The notes below the pieces were generated by a model. It had not been told where the DNA came from and made no database searches. It worked only from the letters and a program-made list of their open reading frames with translations. From Nocardioides cremeus (lineage in GTDB: Bacteria; Actinomycetota; Actinomycetes; Propionibacteriales; Nocardioidaceae), in assembly GCF_030518195.1 (NCBI RefSeq), contig NZ_JAULSC010000002.1, positions 243,394-307,393 of the forward strand: a stretch of DNA of 64,000 bases. The letters run 5' to 3'. A program made the translations under genes and the position numbers. This document shows positions 51,487-60,843 of the stretch, in pieces. Numbering within the stretch: the stretch's first letter is position 1; every line of letters starts with the position of its first letter.

Positions 51487-52025
51487 TGCGCCGAGCCGTC
51501 TGCCCGGGGTCCTTCGACCCCGTCACCAACGGACACATCGACATCGTGCGGCGAGCGGCCTCGCTCTTCGACGAGGTCGTCGTCGCGGTCGGGGTGAACA
51601 AGTCCAAGAACCGGATGTTCTCGCCCGAGGAGCGGATGGCGATGCTCACCGAGGCCTGCGCCGACTTCGACAACGTGCGCGTCGACGGCTTCAAGGGCCT
51701 GCTCACCGACTACTGCGCCGAGCACGGCATCCACGCCATCGTCAAGGGCCTGCGCGCGGTCAGCGACTTCGACTACGAGCTGCAGATGGCCCAGATGAAC
51801 TCCTCGCTGACCGAGGTCGAGACCGTCTTCGTGCCCACCAGCCCCGAGTACTCCTTCCTGGCCTCGAGCCTGGTCAAGGAGGTCGCGACCTTCGGCGGCG
51901 ACGTCTCCACGCTGGTGCCCGACTTCGTGCACGCCCGGCTCACCGCACGCATCGCGGAGCAGCGCGGACGAGCGGGGCGGCGCGTTTTGCCCCGTCGTTC
52001 CCCCGAGGGCTACGATTCCCGCTGA
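51486..52025 (+). CDS. coaD: Phosphopantetheine adenylyltransferase
   Basis: The 179-residue nucleotidyltransferase makes dephospho-CoA. It has PGSFDPVTNGHIDIV with the TxGH motif, a central KGLRAVSDFDYELQMAQMN, and SPEYSFLASSLVKEVA. The C-terminal about 20 residues are a basic extension. The GTG start at 51486 is the first base after the last two bases of the rsmD stop. Confidence 0.95.
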   Translation: MRRAVCPGSFDPVTNGHIDIVRRAASLFDEVVVAVGVNKSKNRMFSPEERMAMLTEACADFDNVRVDGFKGLLTDYCAEHGIHAIVKGLRAVSDFDYELQMAQMNSSLTEVETVFVPTSPEYSFLASSLVKEVATFGGDVSTLVPDFVHARLTARIAEQRGRAGRRVLPRRSPEGYDSR

Positions 52026-52032
52026 TCTGTTC

Positions 52033-52611
52033 GTGCCCGGACCCGGAAGTGATCCCCTGACCAGCCTGGACCCGAGAGCGCCGCTCGTGCTCGACACCCG
52101 CGAGCTCGGCCGCCGCCCGGGGTCCCAGCGTGAGGTGACGCTCTCGGTGCCGGCACCGGCAGATCTGGGCATCGACGTCCTCCTTGTCCCCGAGGGCTCG
52201 CCGGTCGACATCGACCTGCGGCTCGAGGCGGTCATGGAGGGAGTCCTGGTCACGGGCACGGCGCGAGCCGTGCTCGACGGCGAGTGCGCACGGTGCCTGG
52301 AGGAGATCCACGACGACGTCGAGGTGACCTTCCAGGAGCTGTACGTCTACGCCGAGCACCAGACCTCCCACGACGAGGACGACGAGGTCAGCCGGCTCGA
52401 GGACGACCTGCTCGACCTCGAGCCCCAGCTGAGGGACGCGGTGGTGCTCACGCTGCCGTTCCAGCCCTTGTGCACCGAGGACTGCCCCGGTCTGTGCCCC
52501 GAGTGCGGGGCGCGACTGGCCGGGGACCCCGACCACGGGCACGACGAACCGATCGACCCGCGCTGGGCCGGCCTGGCCGCCCTGGCGCAGGACGAGCCGG
52601 ACGAGAAGTAG
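52033..52611 (+). CDS. YceD/DUF177 family protein
   Basis: The 192-residue protein of the DUF177 family is often encoded just before rpmF and implicated in rRNA or ribosome metabolism. Features are LDTRELGRRPGS, GECARCLEEI with a CxxC pair, an acidic linker and FQPLCTEDCPGLCPECG, a Cys-rich zinc-like site near residue 145. GTG 52033 is used as the start; a CTG near 52057 would shorten it. Confidence 0.85.
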   Translation: MPGPGSDPLTSLDPRAPLVLDTRELGRRPGSQREVTLSVPAPADLGIDVLLVPEGSPVDIDLRLEAVMEGVLVTGTARAVLDGECARCLEEIHDDVEVTFQELYVYAEHQTSHDEDDEVSRLEDDLLDLEPQLRDAVVLTLPFQPLCTEDCPGLCPECGARLAGDPDHGHDEPIDPRWAGLAALAQDEPDEK

Positions 52612-52676
52612 CAGACCCACCAGCAAGACCACCCCAGGCCGTGGAGCGATCCCGGCCTCGCAACGAGGAGAAAACA

Positions 52677-52862
52677 GTGGCTGTCCCGAAGCGGAAGATG
52701 TCGCGCAGCAACACCCGTCACCGTCGCTCGGCCTGGAAGGCCACGGCCCCGACCCTGGTGACCTGCGCGAACCCCGCGTGCGGTGCCAAGCACCTCCCGC
52801 ACCGCGCGTGCGGTGCGTGCGGCCAGTACGGCGCCAAGGCCGACCGTCGTCAGGTCCTCTGA
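52677..52862 (+). CDS. rpmF: 50S ribosomal protein L32
   Basis: The 61-residue protein has the N-terminus [20 protein letters not shown] and zinc-binding cysteines in [20 protein letters not shown]. The GTG at 52677 follows CGAGGAG. It is between yceD and rnc, the usual order. Confidence 0.95.
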   Translation: MAVPKRKMSRSNTRHRRSAWKATAPTLVTCANPACGAKHLPHRACGACGQYGAKADRRQVL

Positions 52863-53652
52863 GACCGTCGAAGCCCTGAACGACTACGCCGAGCTGCGAG
52901 CAGCGCTCGGGGATCCTGAGCTGGACCCCGAGCTGCTGGACCGCGCGCTCACGCACCGGTCCTACGCCTACGAGAACGGCGGCCTGCCGACCAACGAGCG
53001 CCTGGAGTTCCTGGGCGACTCGGTGCTCGGCGTCGTCGTGACCGAGACGCTGTACCGGACCCACCCGGACCTCTCCGAGGGCCGGCTGGCCAAGCTGCGC
53101 GCCGCCGTGGTCAACGCCCGGGCCCTGGCCGGGGTGGGCCGCGGCATCCGGCTCGGCGAGCACGTCAAGCTCGGTCGCGGCGAGGAGAGCACCGGGGGCC
53201 GCAACAAGGCCTCGATCCTCTCCGACACCGTCGAGGCGGTCATCGGGGCGGTGCACCTCTCCGGCGGAGGCATCGAGAACTCCGCCGCGGTGGTGCATCG
53301 CCTCTTCGACCCGCTCATCGAGGCCGCCTCGGCGCTCGGCGCCGGCCTCGACTGGAAGACCTCCCTGCAGGAGCTCTCGGCCGAGCACGGCCTGGGCGTC
53401 CCGGAGTATGTGATCGAGGACAGCGGCCCCGACCACCAGAAGACCTTCACCGCCCAGGTGCGCGTCGGCGAGGACCTCTACGGCAACGGCACCGGCCGGT
53501 CGAAGAAGGAGGCCGAGCAGGCCGCCGCCGAGACGGCGTACGGCGAGATCGCGGGCCGGCTCGGTGTCACCGACCCGGCCGAGACCGCGGCCGAGGCCGC
53601 CGCGGGCAACGCCGCCGCCGGCAAGTCCGGCACCGGCACCAGCGGCTCGTAG
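52813..53652 (+). CDS. rnc: Ribonuclease III
   Basis: The endonuclease for double-stranded RNA has the catalytic signature [28 protein letters not shown] and a C-terminal dsRNA-binding domain ([17 protein letters not shown], then [13 protein letters not shown]). An Ala/Gly-rich tail follows. No ATG lies near the expected N-terminus. GTG 52813 overlaps rpmF by 50 bp; the alternative is a CTG close to 52876, just after rpmF. The start is therefore unsure. Confidence 0.9.
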   Translation: MRAASTAPRPTVVRSSETVEALNDYAELRAALGDPELDPELLDRALTHRSYAYENGGLPTNERLEFLGDSVLGVVVTETLYRTHPDLSEGRLAKLRAAVVNARALAGVGRGIRLGEHVKLGRGEESTGGRNKASILSDTVEAVIGAVHLSGGGIENSAAVVHRLFDPLIEAASALGAGLDWKTSLQELSAEHGLGVPEYVIEDSGPDHQKTFTAQVRVGEDLYGNGTGRSKKEAEQAAAETAYGEIAGRLGVTDPAETAAEAAAGNAAAGKSGTGTSGS

Positions 53653-53658
53653 AAGCCC

Positions 53659-54543
53659 GTGCCCGAGCTCCCCGAGGTCGAGGTGGTCCGCGCCGGGCTC
53701 GAGCGCCACGTCGTGGGAGCACGGGTCACCGGCGTCGACGTCCTGCACCCGCGCCCGGTGCGCCGCGACGAGCGCGGACCCGAGGGGTTCGCGGCCGCCC
53801 TCACCGGCCGCACCATCACCGGCGCCCGTCGTCGCGGCAAGTACCTGTGGCTGCCGCTCGACGACGGGGACGCCCTACTGGCCCACCTGGGGATGAGCGG
53901 CCAGATGCTCGTGCAGCCGGCCGACGCGGAGCCCGAGAAGCACCTGCGGGTGCGGATCCGCCTCGACGGCGCCGCCGAGTCCCGCCACCTCCACTTCGTG
54001 GACCAGCGGATGTTCGGGGGCCTGTCGATCTCGACCGGCGGAGCCGAGCTGCCGCCCGAGATCGCGCACATCGCCCGCGACCCGCTCGACCCGCTGTTCG
54101 ACGACGACGAGCTCGTGGCCCGGGTGCGCCGGCGCTCCTCCGGGATCAAGCGGCTGCTGCTCGACCAAAACCTCGTCTCGGGCGTGGGCAACATCTACGC
54201 CGACGAGGCCCTGTGGCGCGCCGGCATCCACGGCGAGCGGCCGGGGGAGCGGCTGAGCCGGGCCCAGGTGCTCGCGCTGCTGGGGCACGCCCGCGACGTG
54301 ATGCGCGACGCCCTTGCCCAGGGCGGAACGTCCTTCGACGCGCTCTACGTCAACGTCAACGGCGAGTCCGGCTACTTCGACCGCTCGCTGCACGCCTACG
54401 GCCGCGCCGACGAGCCGTGCGACCGCTGCGGCACCCCCATCCGCCGGGTCGCGTTCATGAACCGCTCGTCGTACTTCTGCCCGCGCTGCCAGCCGGCGCC
54501 GCGGCGTCGCCGCGTGGTCGCCCCGGTGGCCCCGCCCGACTGA
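53659..54543 (+). CDS. mutM: Formamidopyrimidine-DNA glycosylase
   Basis: The 294-residue repair enzyme removes 8-oxoguanine and related lesions. The catalytic N-terminus is Pro2-Glu3 in MPELPEVE. The helix-two-turn-helix [13 protein letters not shown] and the zinc finger [10 protein letters not shown]...YFCPRCQ near the C-terminus are complete. The GTG at 53659 lies 6 bp after rnc. Confidence 0.94.
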   Translation: MPELPEVEVVRAGLERHVVGARVTGVDVLHPRPVRRDERGPEGFAAALTGRTITGARRRGKYLWLPLDDGDALLAHLGMSGQMLVQPADAEPEKHLRVRIRLDGAAESRHLHFVDQRMFGGLSISTGGAELPPEIAHIARDPLDPLFDDDELVARVRRRSSGIKRLLLDQNLVSGVGNIYADEALWRAGIHGERPGERLSRAQVLALLGHARDVMRDALAQGGTSFDALYVNVNGESGYFDRSLHAYGRADEPCDRCGTPIRRVAFMNRSSYFCPRCQPAPRRRRVVAPVAPPD

Positions 54544-54671
54544 TCCGCGCGGCTGGTCCGCCCGGTCGATCCGCCCGATTGACCCCGGGGGCGCCTGGTG
54601 GGACTCTTGTAGACGGTCCGCACGCGTGTCGTGACCGCCCCCAACCTCCCACCCGCACTGGAGTGACCCCC

Positions 54672-54890
54672 ATGGCCAAGGCGCTGATCGGCTACCGCAG
54701 CAGCGACCTGCTCGACCCCCGCCTGAGCGCCGACAACGCCCGCCTCCGGGCGCGTGTCGGTGAGCTCGAGGCCCTCGTGCTGCGCCTGTGCGCGGAGAAC
54801 GACCGGCTCACCGCGCAGCTGGCCGAGCACCTCGCCGACCAGGGGCTGCGCGAGGAGATGGCCGACCTGCAGGAGATGCAGCCGGCCTGA
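54672..54890 (+). CDS. Small coiled-coil protein, unknown
   Basis: The 72-residue protein is mostly one amphipathic helix (LRARVGELEALVLRLCAEND and beyond), predicted to form a coiled-coil dimer. The ATG at 54672 follows GGAGTGAC. No function is known. It lies between mutM and a secreted protein gene. Confidence 0.6.
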   Translation: MAKALIGYRSSDLLDPRLSADNARLRARVGELEALVLRLCAENDRLTAQLAEHLADQGLREEMADLQEMQPA

Positions 54891-54938
54891 GGCCAGCCCG
54901 GGGCGTGACCACGGCGGCCCGCCGTCGTTGGGCCTCAC

Positions 54939-56468
54939 ATGACCCGTCGTCCCCGTCTCGTGCCCGGCGTGCTCGCCGCCGCGGCCCTCGCGCTCACCTC
55001 GTTCGGCGGCCTCGCCGCACCCGCCCTGGCAGCCGAGCCGGGCGACCCCGACGAGATCCGGCGCCAGATGCTCGAGCGTGCCGCGGCCCAGCCCGGCACC
55101 ACCGCCTCGCTGGTCTCGAGCCAGAACATCGCCCAGGTCGACACCGACCCCAGCCAGGTCGGCATCTCCGGCTGCTTCACCGCCACCGCGCCGCTCTTCG
55201 TGACCAGCGGGCTGGACTCGCTGCGGGTCTTCGACGTCTCGGACCCCGCCCAGCCCGAGCTCACCGGCGTGCTGCCCAGCGCGATGTTCGAGAACGAGGC
55301 GATGAACTGCGGCGAGCGCCGCACCGGTGACGGCACCCGCCGCTTCGCGCTCATCGGCGTCGACCTCTACCAGGCCTCGCCCGACGACATCCAGCACGTC
55401 AACGTCGGCGGTGGCGAGCTCGTGGTCGTCGACGTGACCGACCCGGCCGCGCCCACCGTGCTCTCGCGGGCCCCCGGCACCACCTCGACGCACACCGTGG
55501 CCTGCATCGACGACACCAACTGCCGCTACGCCTACTCCGCCGGCGGGCGCTCCACGTTCTCGATCTTCGACCTGCGCGACCTCGAGAACCCGGTGGAGGT
55601 CGACTCCGACCGCTCCACGCCGGGCGTGCAGCCCTTCGAGACGCCCACGGGCGGGCACAAGTGGAACTTCGACGCCGCGGGCATCGGCACCCACACCGGA
55701 TGGAACGGTGCCTCGATGTGGGACGTCTCGAAGCCGCGCCGCCCGCGCGTGCTGACCACCACCGGCGAGGCCGGCCAGGGCGTCGACCCCGACCACGAGG
55801 GCTGGAACGACTTCATCCTGCACAACGCCTTCCGCCCCCACGCCGACCGCTTCAAGCCCGGGCGCAAGCCCTCGCTGCGCCGCGGCAACGTGCTGCTGGT
55901 GACCGAGGAGGACTACGAGCAGACCGACTGCTCGCTGGCCGGCTCGTTCCAGACCTGGTGGGTCAAGAAGCTCAACGGCAAGCCCGGCAAGATCGTGCCC
56001 CTCGACAAGGTCGAGCTCTCCGACCTCGGCACCTTCCCCCTGCCCCGGGGCGCGTTCTGCTCCTCGCACTGGTTCGACTACCGCCCCGGCGGGCTGGTCG
56101 CGGCCGGCTTCTACGGCGGCGGCACCCAGGTGCTCGACGTCAGCAACCCGCGCCGCATCCGCACCCACGCCCACGCGGTGTGGGGCCTCTCGGAGGTCTG
56201 GGACGCCATGTGGGCGCCGGTCTACGACGCCCGCGGCCGCCGCACCGACGAGCGCACCAACCTGGTCTACAGCATCGACCTGGTGCGCGGCCTCGACGTG
56301 TACGCCGTCGACGTGCCGGGTGACGGGCGGGGCGCCGAGCCGAGCTCGGCCACGCAGTCGGCGGTCTCGGTCTCCGACCGTGCCGCCGCGAACGCCCTGC
56401 CGCTGGGGCTCGTCGGCGCCGCGACGGCCGGCGCGCTGCTCCTGCGGCGCCGGCGCGCCCAGGGGTAG
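54939..56468 (+). CDS. Secreted LVIVD-repeat beta-propeller protein
   Basis: The 509-residue protein has a signal peptide (Arg-rich start, hydrophobic core LAAAALALTSFGGLAAPALA, cleavage after about residue 31) and several LVIVD-type repeats (SLRVFDVSDPAQPEL, ELVVVDVTDPAAPTV, FSIFDLRDLENPVEV, GTQVLDVSNPRRI) predicting a propeller. The C-terminal hydrophobic helix and RRRR tail (GLVGAATAGALLLRRRRAQG) should hold it in the membrane or wall. The function is unknown. Confidence 0.8.
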   Translation: MTRRPRLVPGVLAAAALALTSFGGLAAPALAAEPGDPDEIRRQMLERAAAQPGTTASLVSSQNIAQVDTDPSQVGISGCFTATAPLFVTSGLDSLRVFDVSDPAQPELTGVLPSAMFENEAMNCGERRTGDGTRRFALIGVDLYQASPDDIQHVNVGGGELVVVDVTDPAAPTVLSRAPGTTSTHTVACIDDTNCRYAYSAGGRSTFSIFDLRDLENPVEVDSDRSTPGVQPFETPTGGHKWNFDAAGIGTHTGWNGASMWDVSKPRRPRVLTTTGEAGQGVDPDHEGWNDFILHNAFRPHADRFKPGRKPSLRRGNVLLVTEEDYEQTDCSLAGSFQTWWVKKLNGKPGKIVPLDKVELSDLGTFPLPRGAFCSSHWFDYRPGGLVAAGFYGGGTQVLDVSNPRRIRTHAHAVWGLSEVWDAMWAPVYDARGRRTDERTNLVYSIDLVRGLDVYAVDVPGDGRGAEPSSATQSAVSVSDRAAANALPLGLVGAATAGALLLRRRRAQG

Positions 56469-56501
56469 CCTGAGGCCCACCTCGGCGGAAGGGCCCCTGC
56501 G

Positions 56502-59500
56502 TTGTACCTGAAGAGCCTGACCCTCAAAGGGTTCAAGTCCTTCGCCTCCTCGACGACCCTGCAGCTCGAGCCGGGCATCACCTGCATCGTGGGCCCCAAC
56601 GGGTCGGGCAAGTCCAACGTGGTCGACGCGCTGGCCTGGGTGATGGGCGAGGCGAGCGCCAAGAGCCTGCGCGGCGGCAAGATGGACGACGTCATCTTCG
56701 CCGGCACCACCGGCCGTCCGCCGCTGGGGCGCGCCGAGGTGCTGCTGACCATCGACAACACCGACGGCGCCCTGCCGATCGAGTACGCCGAGGTGACGAT
56801 CAGCCGCACGATGTTCCGCTCCGGGGGCTCGGAGTACGCCATCAACGGCCAGACCTGTCGCCTGCTCGACGTCCAGGAGCTGCTCAGCGACTCGGGCATC
56901 GGGCGCGAGATGCACGTCATCGTCGGGCAGGGCCAGCTCGACCAGATCCTGCACGCGACGCCCGAGGACCGGCGCGGCTTCATCGAGGAGGCCGCCGGGG
57001 TCCTCAAGCACCGCAAGCGCAAGGAGAAGGCGCTGCGCAAGCTCGACTCGACCGAGGGCAACCTGCACCGGTTGAACGACCTGCTCAGCGAGATCCGCCG
57101 CCAGCTCAAGCCGCTGGGTCGCCAGGCCGAGGTGGCGCGGCGCGCCGCCACGGTGCAGGCCGACGTGCGCGACGCCAGGGCCCGGCTGCTCGCCGACGAC
57201 CTGGTCACCGCGCGCACGACGCTGGAGCAGGAGATGGCCGACGAGTCGGTGCTGCTGCAGCGCCGCGAGGAGGTCGAGCAGGCCACCGCGCAGGCCCGCG
57301 AGCAGGAGGGCGCGCTCGAGGCGGCGCTGCGCGAGGACCTGCCGGTGCTGGCCGCGGCCCAGGACACCTGGTACGCGCTGTCGGGGCTGCGCGAGCGCCT
57401 GCGCGGCACCCAGTCGCTGGCCGCCGAGCGGGTGCGCAACGCCGCGGCGAGCACCGAGGTCGAGACCGCCAGCGGGCGCGACCCCGACGACCTGGAGGCC
57501 GAGGCCTCCCGGGTGCGTGAGCAGGAGCAGCGCACCGCCGCCGAGGTCGACGCCCGCCGCGCCGACCTCGAGCAGGCCGTCACGGCCCGCAAGGGCGCCG
57601 AGGACGCCGCCGCCGAGGAGGAGCGCCGCATCGCCGCCCTCCAGCGCGCGGCCGCCGACCGGCGCGAGGGCCTCGCGCGCCTGCACGGCCAGGTCAACGC
57701 GCTGAGGTCGCGCGCCGCCGCGGCCGACGAGGAGGTCGGCCGGCTGCGGCACACCCGCGAGGAGGCCCTCGAGCGGGCCGAGCGCGCCCAGAGGGCGTTC
57801 ACCGCGCTCGAGACCAGGGTCGCCGGCCTCGACGCGGGCGAGGAGGGTCTCGACGCCGAGCACGAGCAGGCGGTCGACGAGCTCGACGAGGTCGAGGCCC
57901 TGCTGGCGCAGGTGCGCGAGCGGGCGCAGGCCGCCGACCGCGACCGGCACACGCTCGCAGCCCGCAAGGACGCCCTCGAGATGGGCCTGAACCGCAAGGA
58001 CGGTGCCGGGGCGCTGCTCGGCAGCGACCGGGTCGCCGGCCTGCTGGGCTCGGTAGCCGCCCTGGTCACGGTGCGCCCCGGCTACGAGGCGGCCGTGGCC
58101 GCCGCGCTCGGCCCGCACGCCGACGCGGTGGCCGTCGAGAACGCCGACGACGCGCTCGCGGCGGTGGCCGGGCTCAAGGCCGACGACCTGGGGCGCGCCG
58201 GGCTGCTGCTCGCCGACGGCCCCGAGCTGCCCGGGCCGGGGGACTGGCCCGCCCTGCCCGACGGGGCGGCGTACGCCGTCGACGTGGTGGACTGCCCCGC
58301 GCCGCTGCGCCCCGCGCTGACCCGGCTCCTCGACCGCGTCGCCGTCGTCGACGACCTGGCGGCCGCGCGCCGGCTGGTCGAGCGCGACCCGGCGCTCAGC
58401 GCGGTCACCCGCGACGGCGACGTCGTCGGCGCGCACCTGGTGGCCGGCGGCTCCAGCGCCCAGCCCAGCCTGATCGAGGTGCAGGCCGCCGTCGACGAGG
58501 CCGCCGCCGCGCTGGGCGAGGCGGTCGCCGCGAGCGAGCGGGCCGGCTTCGAGATCTCGCGGCTCGAGGCACGACGCCACGACGCCCAGCAGCGTGTCGA
58601 CGTGGCGCTGGCACGGCTGCACGAGTCCGACGCGACGCTGGCCGCGGTGGCCGAGGAGCTGGGCCAGCACGGCTCGCAGGCCCGCTCGGCGCGCGCCGAG
58701 GCCGAGCGTGTCGAGCAGGCCATCGCGCGCGCCGAGCAGGCCAGCGTCGATGCCGTCGCCGGCCTGGCCGACCTCGAGGCGCGGCTCGCGCGGGCCGAGG
58801 ACGCGCCCGAGGAGGAGCCCGACACCGCCGAGCGCGAGCGCCTGGTCGAGGCCTCCCGCGAGGCGCGACAGAGCGAGATGGACGCCCGCCTGGCGCTGCG
58901 CACCGCCGAGGAGCGGGCCCGCGCCATCCACGGGCGCGCCGACTCGCTGCTGCGGGCCGCGGCCAAGGAGCGCGAGCAGCGGGCCCGGGCCACGGAGCGT
59001 CGCGAGCGGCTGCTGCGCGAGGGACGCGCCGCCGAGGCGGTGGCCACCGCGGTGGCGTGGGCCCTGTCGCGGCTCGAGGTCTCGGTGCAGCACGCGGCCG
59101 ACGCCCGGGCCGCGGTGGAGGAGGCCCGGCGCGAGCGCGAGGAGCAGCTGCGCGAGGTGCGGGCGCGCCTGCGCGACCTGGCCCGCGACCACGAGGAGCT
59201 GATCAGCTCGGTGCACCGCGACGAGATGGCCCGAGCCCAGCAACGCATGCGCATCGAGCAGCTCGAGGAGCGCGCCCTCGACGAGGTGGGCATCGAGCCC
59301 GACTCGCTCGTCGCCGACTACGGTCCGCACCAGCCGGTGCCGCAGGAGGTCGCCGACGACGCCCCCGAGGGCACCCCGGCCGCCGTCCCGTTCGTGCGCG
59401 AGGAGCAGCGCAAGCGGCTGAAGTCGGCCGAGCGGGCCCTGGCGATGCTGGGCAAGGTCAATCCGCTGGCGCTCGAGGAGTTCTCGGCCATGGAGGAGCG

Positions 59501-60056
59501 GCACAAGTTCCTCACCGAGCAGCTGGAAGACCTGCGCCGCACCCGCAAGGACCTCCTCGACATCGTCAAGGACGTCGACGACCGGGTCGAGCAGGTCTTC
59601 CGCGAGGCCTACGCCGACGTCGAGAAGGCCTTCGACGCCACCTTCGCGCGGCTCTTCCCCGGCGGCGAGGGGCGCCTGGTGCTCACCGACCCGGGCGACA
59701 TGCTCACCACCGGCATCGAGGTCGAGGCCCGCCCGCCCGGCAAGAAGGTCAAGCGGCTCTCGCTGCTCTCGGGCGGCGAGCGCTCCCTGGTCGCGGTGGC
59801 GTTCCTGGTGGCGCTCTTCAAGGCCCGGCCCTCGCCCTTCTACATCCTCGACGAGGTCGAGGCCGCGCTCGACGACACCAACCTGGGCCGGCTGCTCGAG
59901 ATCTACGAGGAGCTGCGCGAGAACTCGCAGCTGCTCGTCATCACCCACCAGAAGCGCACCATGGAGGTCGGCGACGCCCTCTACGGCGTGACCATGCGCG
60001 GCGACGGCGTCTCGGCCGTCATCAGCCAGCGCCTGCGAGAGACGGAGCCCGTGTGA
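56502..60056 (+). CDS. smc: Chromosome segregation protein SMC
   Basis: The 1,184-residue condensin ATPase has Walker A GPNGSGKSN at 31-39 and two long coiled coils (about 170-490 and 660-990) around a hinge near 510-640 (VTVRPGYEAAVAAALG). The C-terminal signature LSLLSGGERSL and Walker B FYILDEVEAALDD complete the head. It needs ScpA/ScpB, which are not in this window. The TTG start at 56502 gives the conserved M-Y-L-K-S-L-T-L-K-G beginning. Confidence 0.96.
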   Translation: MYLKSLTLKGFKSFASSTTLQLEPGITCIVGPNGSGKSNVVDALAWVMGEASAKSLRGGKMDDVIFAGTTGRPPLGRAEVLLTIDNTDGALPIEYAEVTISRTMFRSGGSEYAINGQTCRLLDVQELLSDSGIGREMHVIVGQGQLDQILHATPEDRRGFIEEAAGVLKHRKRKEKALRKLDSTEGNLHRLNDLLSEIRRQLKPLGRQAEVARRAATVQADVRDARARLLADDLVTARTTLEQEMADESVLLQRREEVEQATAQAREQEGALEAALREDLPVLAAAQDTWYALSGLRERLRGTQSLAAERVRNAAASTEVETASGRDPDDLEAEASRVREQEQRTAAEVDARRADLEQAVTARKGAEDAAAEEERRIAALQRAAADRREGLARLHGQVNALRSRAAAADEEVGRLRHTREEALERAERAQRAFTALETRVAGLDAGEEGLDAEHEQAVDELDEVEALLAQVRERAQAADRDRHTLAARKDALEMGLNRKDGAGALLGSDRVAGLLGSVAALVTVRPGYEAAVAAALGPHADAVAVENADDALAAVAGLKADDLGRAGLLLADGPELPGPGDWPALPDGAAYAVDVVDCPAPLRPALTRLLDRVAVVDDLAAARRLVERDPALSAVTRDGDVVGAHLVAGGSSAQPSLIEVQAAVDEAAAALGEAVAASERAGFEISRLEARRHDAQQRVDVALARLHESDATLAAVAEELGQHGSQARSARAEAERVEQAIARAEQASVDAVAGLADLEARLARAEDAPEEEPDTAERERLVEASREARQSEMDARLALRTAEERARAIHGRADSLLRAAAKEREQRARATERRERLLREGRAAEAVATAVAWALSRLEVSVQHAADARAAVEEARREREEQLREVRARLRDLARDHEELISSVHRDEMARAQQRMRIEQLEERALDEVGIEPDSLVADYGPHQPVPQEVADDAPEGTPAAVPFVREEQRKRLKSAERALAMLGKVNPLALEEFSAMEERHKFLTEQLEDLRRTRKDLLDIVKDVDDRVEQVFREAYADVEKAFDATFARLFPGGEGRLVLTDPGDMLTTGIEVEARPPGKKVKRLSLLSGGERSLVAVAFLVALFKARPSPFYILDEVEAALDDTNLGRLLEIYEELRENSQLLVITHQKRTMEVGDALYGVTMRGDGVSAVISQRLRETEPV

Positions 60057-60520
60057 GCACCCGACCCGACCGCGCCAGCCGCCCCACCAGGGCCGACTAC
60101 GTCGCCTGGCGCACCGTGACGACGCGCTGGCGCGACGACGACGCCTACGGCCACCTCAACAACGCCACCTACTACGAGATGTTCGACACCGCGGTCAACG
60201 CCCACCTCTACGAGGCCTCCGGCGTCGACGTGCGCTCGCTGCCGCAGATCGGGGTGGTGGCCGAGACCTCGTGCCGCTACTTCCGCGAGATCGGCTTCCC
60301 GGCGCCGGTGGAGACGGGGCTCGTGGTCGACCGGGTCGGCACCTCGTCGGTGGTCTACCGCATCGGTCTCTTCCAGGGCGACGGCGCCGAGGCGGCGGCC
60401 GAGGGCCGCTTCGTGCACGTGTACGTCGACAACACCGACCCGGCGCGGGGCGTCACCCCGATCCCCGACGTGATCCGCGCCGCAGTCGAGCCGCTCCTGC
60501 GCGTGGGCGGGGGCCAGTAG
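60053..60520 (+). CDS. Acyl-CoA thioesterase (4HBT hot-dog family)
   Basis: The 155-residue single hot-dog domain protein has VTTRWRDDDAYGHLNNATYYEMFD, where the Asp in the DAYGHLNN motif is the usual catalytic acid. It hydrolyses acyl-CoA; chain length is unknown. The GTG start overlaps the smc stop (GTGA), so it is co-translated with smc although no functional link is apparent. Confidence 0.85.
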   Translation: MSTRPDRASRPTRADYVAWRTVTTRWRDDDAYGHLNNATYYEMFDTAVNAHLYEASGVDVRSLPQIGVVAETSCRYFREIGFPAPVETGLVVDRVGTSSVVYRIGLFQGDGAEAAAEGRFVHVYVDNTDPARGVTPIPDVIRAAVEPLLRVGGGQ

Positions 60521-60585
60521 GGCACTCGTGTGCCACCGTGGGGTGCTCCACCCGCGTTCCTTCCTTCCCCCCTCGGAGCTCTCTC

Positions 60586-60801
60586 GTGTTCTCGATCGTC
60601 GTCGCCATGGTCGTCATCGTGGTCCTGGCCGCCCTGGTCCTCTACTACGTCGCCGTCCCGCACCGGGGTGGCGAGGAGGGTTCCGGGGGGTGGCTCGAGC
60701 AGACGATGCGCCGGGCCCGCGGCTCGGTGCGCACCCTGGGCCAGGACGACGAGGAGAACGAGCGCAGGGACGACCACGGGGACGACCAGCACGGCCGTTG
60801 A
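60586..60801 (+). CDS. Small membrane protein, unknown
   Basis: The 71-residue protein has an N-terminal transmembrane helix (VFSIVVAMVVIVVLAALVLYY), then a basic and finally a very acidic/His-rich tail (DDEENERRDDHGDDQHG). The GTG at 60586 follows GGAGCT. No family was recognised. It lies directly before ftsY. Confidence 0.6.
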   Translation: MFSIVVAMVVIVVLAALVLYYVAVPHRGGEEGSGGWLEQTMRRARGSVRTLGQDDEENERRDDHGDDQHGR

Positions 60802-60843
60802 CCGGCTGAGGCCCGGGCCGTCCCGGGTGGTTGGATGAGGGCC

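Noticed and set aside
54396..59948. An 1,850-codon open frame on the minus strand opposite smc
   Set aside because: It is the mirror of the smc, LVIVD-protein and mutM genes in very GC-rich DNA. It has no ribosome binding site or recognisable domain and is rich in Gly/Val/His/Arg shadows of Ala/Asp/Glu codons.
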